DNA of 6,696 nucleotides from an uncultured Actinomycetes bacterium (GTDB lineage Bacteria > Actinomycetota > Actinomycetes > Nanopelagicales > Nanopelagicaceae). Positions within the stretch are counted from its first letter, which is position 1, and every line of letters starts with the position of its first letter. Below the pieces are notes generated by a model, which saw only the letters and a program-made list of their open reading frames with translations, was not told the DNA's origin and ran no database searches. Positions 5,538-6,696 of this stretch are shown here, piece after piece. The stretch is from the NCBI GenBank assembly GCA_903898855.1, contig CAIUHB010000005.1:1-6696 (forward strand). The letters run 5' to 3'. A program made the position numbers and the translations under genes.

Positions 5538-6592
5538 GTTCTTTATTTGATTCAAACCGCCTCGGCGCCATCACTCTCCCTAACCGGATAGTGATGGCGC
5601 CGATGACGCGCAATCGTGCCGATGAAAATGGCGATCCAAATCAATTAATGGTCGGCTACTACAAGCAACGGGCAACATTTGGATTAATAATCACTGAAGG
5701 CACTGCGCCTGAACACGTTGGTAAGGCGTATCCGCACATCCCTGGCATTTACACAGAAGGCCAGATTGCAGGATGGAAGAACATCGCTGATGAGGTTCAT
5801 GCTGCCGGCGGACATATCTATATGCAGCTTATGCACTCAGGTCGAATCTCTCATTCTCACATCACAGGTCTTCACCCGATCGCTCCTAGCGCCGTAAAGC
5901 CTGAAGGTGAACTATTTACCGGCAAGGGCATGGAGCCATTCGAGGTGCCGGTAGAAATGTCTGATGGACAGTTGGAAGATACGAAGCAGGCATTTGTTAG
6001 AGCTGCATTGGCAGCCATCGAAGCGGGCTGCGACGGTGTCGAGTTGCACGCCGCCAATGGTTATCTACTTCACCAATTCCTAGCTGAGAATTCAAATCAA
6101 CGAACTGATAAATATAGTGGCACTTCGGAGAATCGTGCGCGTTACGTTCTTGAGGTCACAGATGCGGTCACGGAAGCTATCGGTAGCGAGCGGGTCGGAA
6201 TTCGAATCTCACCAAATGGGAAATTTAACGATATCCAAGAGGTGGAAGTTGAAAAGAATTACGAATACTTACTAAGTCAGCTCAATACTCGAGGGCTTGC
6301 ATACCTTCACGTTGCCGACCAATTCGGCTTCGACGGAATCACTTTTGCCCGGAAGTGCTTTCAAGGAACGCTCATCGCTAATTCAGGATATGCCGATAAG
6401 AACAAGGTAGAGACGGCAACCCGAGTAATTGCTGAGAAGCGAGCCGATTTATTTAGTTTCGGACGGCTGGCACTGGCCAATCCAGATCTGCCAGCGCGCC
6501 TTGCCGCCGCTGCCTCCCTCAACGAGGCTGACAGCAAGACTTTTTACTCAGGGGGCTCCCTTGGGTATGACGATTACCCAGCCCTCTCATAA
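5534..6592 (+). CDS. Old Yellow Enzyme-family FMN ene-reductase (NemA-like alkene reductase)
   Basis: A 352-residue, full-length OYE-family FMN enzyme that uses NAD(P)H to reduce activated C=C bonds such as enones or nitroalkenes. Seen: LPNRIVMAPMTRNRA (15-29) with Thr25 at the flavin-tuning position, as in classical OYE; QLMHSGRISH (98-107); active-site His172, Asn175 and Tyr177 in HAANGYL; SNQRTDKYSG (187-196); Arg224 in the phosphate-binding strand; FGRLALANPDLP (309-320); and the ending FYSGGSLGYDDYP (337-349). The start is a GTG whose last bases overlap the upstream TGA (GTGA), giving a 4-base overlap and probable translational coupling. The family usually begins MSSLFDP-like, which supports this GTG over later ATGs. 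It is not the same OYE type as the C-terminal half of the 797-residue fusion, which has His-x-x-His and Ala at the Thr25 position. The reduced substrate, perhaps the monooxygenase product, is inference. Confidence 0.92.
   Translation: MSSLFDSNRLGAITLPNRIVMAPMTRNRADENGDPNQLMVGYYKQRATFGLIITEGTAPEHVGKAYPHIPGIYTEGQIAGWKNIADEVHAAGGHIYMQLMHSGRISHSHITGLHPIAPSAVKPEGELFTGKGMEPFEVPVEMSDGQLEDTKQAFVRAALAAIEAGCDGVELHAANGYLLHQFLAENSNQRTDKYSGTSENRARYVLEVTDAVTEAIGSERVGIRISPNGKFNDIQEVEVEKNYEYLLSQLNTRGLAYLHVADQFGFDGITFARKCFQGTLIANSGYADKNKVETATRVIAEKRADLFSFGRLALANPDLPARLAAAASLNEADSKTFYSGGSLGYDDYPALS
5562..5603 (+). repeat. Near-perfect 42-base inverted repeat (hairpin) inside the ene-reductase coding start
   Basis: TCGGCGCCATCACT (5562-5575) and AGTGATGGCGCCGA (5590-5603) are exact reverse complements over 14 bases. 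Past one mismatch, TCC (5577-5579) also pairs with GGA (5586-5588), leaving a 6-base loop. In mRNA it would be a GC-rich hairpin beginning 28 bases after the GTG and spanning codons 10-24. The encoded residues are ordinary for the family, so the pairing comes from codon choice. Confidence 0.85.
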
Positions 6593-6696
6593 AGCGAGAA
6601 ATACGCGTAAAAGTTACTCAATTGTTACATGGTGGGTGATTGACGACAGTCAGAAATAGGGCATCATAAGGGCAGTCGTTTGCACCCAAAGAGTCA
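6593..6696 (+). promoter_or_regulatory. Intergenic region with candidate promoter for a gene beyond the right edge
   Basis: No gene is seen in these 104 bases. TTGACG (6640-6645), a 16-base spacer and CATCAT (6662-6667) copy the layout of the 3876 promoter with a weaker -10. The -35 lies inside TTGACGACAGTCAG (6640-6653), which contains the third TGAC-N4-GTCA palindrome. GTTAC occurs twice, 11 bases apart (6613 and 6624). I see no clear terminator with a U tract after the ene-reductase. Confidence 0.4.

Noticed and set aside
6154..6171. GGTCAC direct repeat, 12 bases apart
   Set aside because: It encodes a Val-Thr-Asp/Val-Thr-Glu repeat in frame inside the ene-reductase and is explained by the protein sequence.
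6553..6584. GC-rich bulged hairpin near the ene-reductase 3' end (TGGGTA with TACCCA, plus GGGC with GCCC)
   Set aside because: It lies in codons of the conserved C-terminal motif and has no U tract after it, so I do not call it a terminator.
6429..6659. 76-codon plus-strand open frame running past the ene-reductase stop
   Set aside because: It mostly overlaps the ene-reductase in another frame, lacks a ribosome site, and has a low-complexity product.

Overview
The window is a compact, gene-dense piece of bacterial chromosome of moderate GC. It holds six protein genes: one cut by the left edge, five complete. Four of the five complete products are flavoenzymes or flavin-handling proteins. 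I see no RNA gene, mobile element or CRISPR array, and no gap over 300 bases lacks a gene. The host is probably an actinomycete-like bacterium (low confidence). The main reason is a clear TTGACG-N16-TATAGT promoter whose predicted transcription start falls on the A of an ATG, a leaderless arrangement common in Actinomycetota. The moderate GC would suit small-genome aquatic lineages better than soil actinomycetes.

Layout. Bases 1-498 (+) are the C-terminal third of an indolepyruvate oxidoreductase beta-family protein. Facing it, 520-2913 (-) encodes a 797-residue fusion of a class-A FAD monooxygenase and an Old Yellow Enzyme (OYE) reductase, the architecture of 2-aminobenzoyl-CoA (anthraniloyl-CoA) monooxygenase/reductase, often annotated as salicylyl-CoA 5-hydroxylase/oxidoreductase. 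A 120-base divergent control region (2914-3033) separates it from an SDR dehydrogenase (3034-3810, +). After a terminator-like hairpin and the leaderless promoter comes a tight three-gene operon: flavin reductase (3910-4425), RutA-like luciferase-family monooxygenase (4437-5537) and OYE-family ene-reductase (5534-6592). The last 104 bases hold a likely promoter for a gene beyond the right edge.

How the genes may work together (inference). The fusion enzyme dearomatises a CoA-activated aromatic acid, most likely anthraniloyl-CoA, by hydroxylation and ring reduction, and the SDR could oxidise or reduce a ring alcohol or ketone downstream. The reductase and luciferase-family enzyme look like a two-component oxygenase for a neighbouring step, with the ene-reductase saturating an unsaturated product. 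The indolepyruvate oxidoreductase next door suggests tryptophan, indolepyruvate or indoleacetate as the source, since aerobic indoleacetate breakdown can pass through anthraniloyl-CoA.

Most notable non-coding signals: the palindrome TGAC-N4-GTCA occurs three times, always at a gene boundary (2960, 3808, 6641), and a near-perfect 42-base hairpin lies inside the first 25 codons of the ene-reductase gene.
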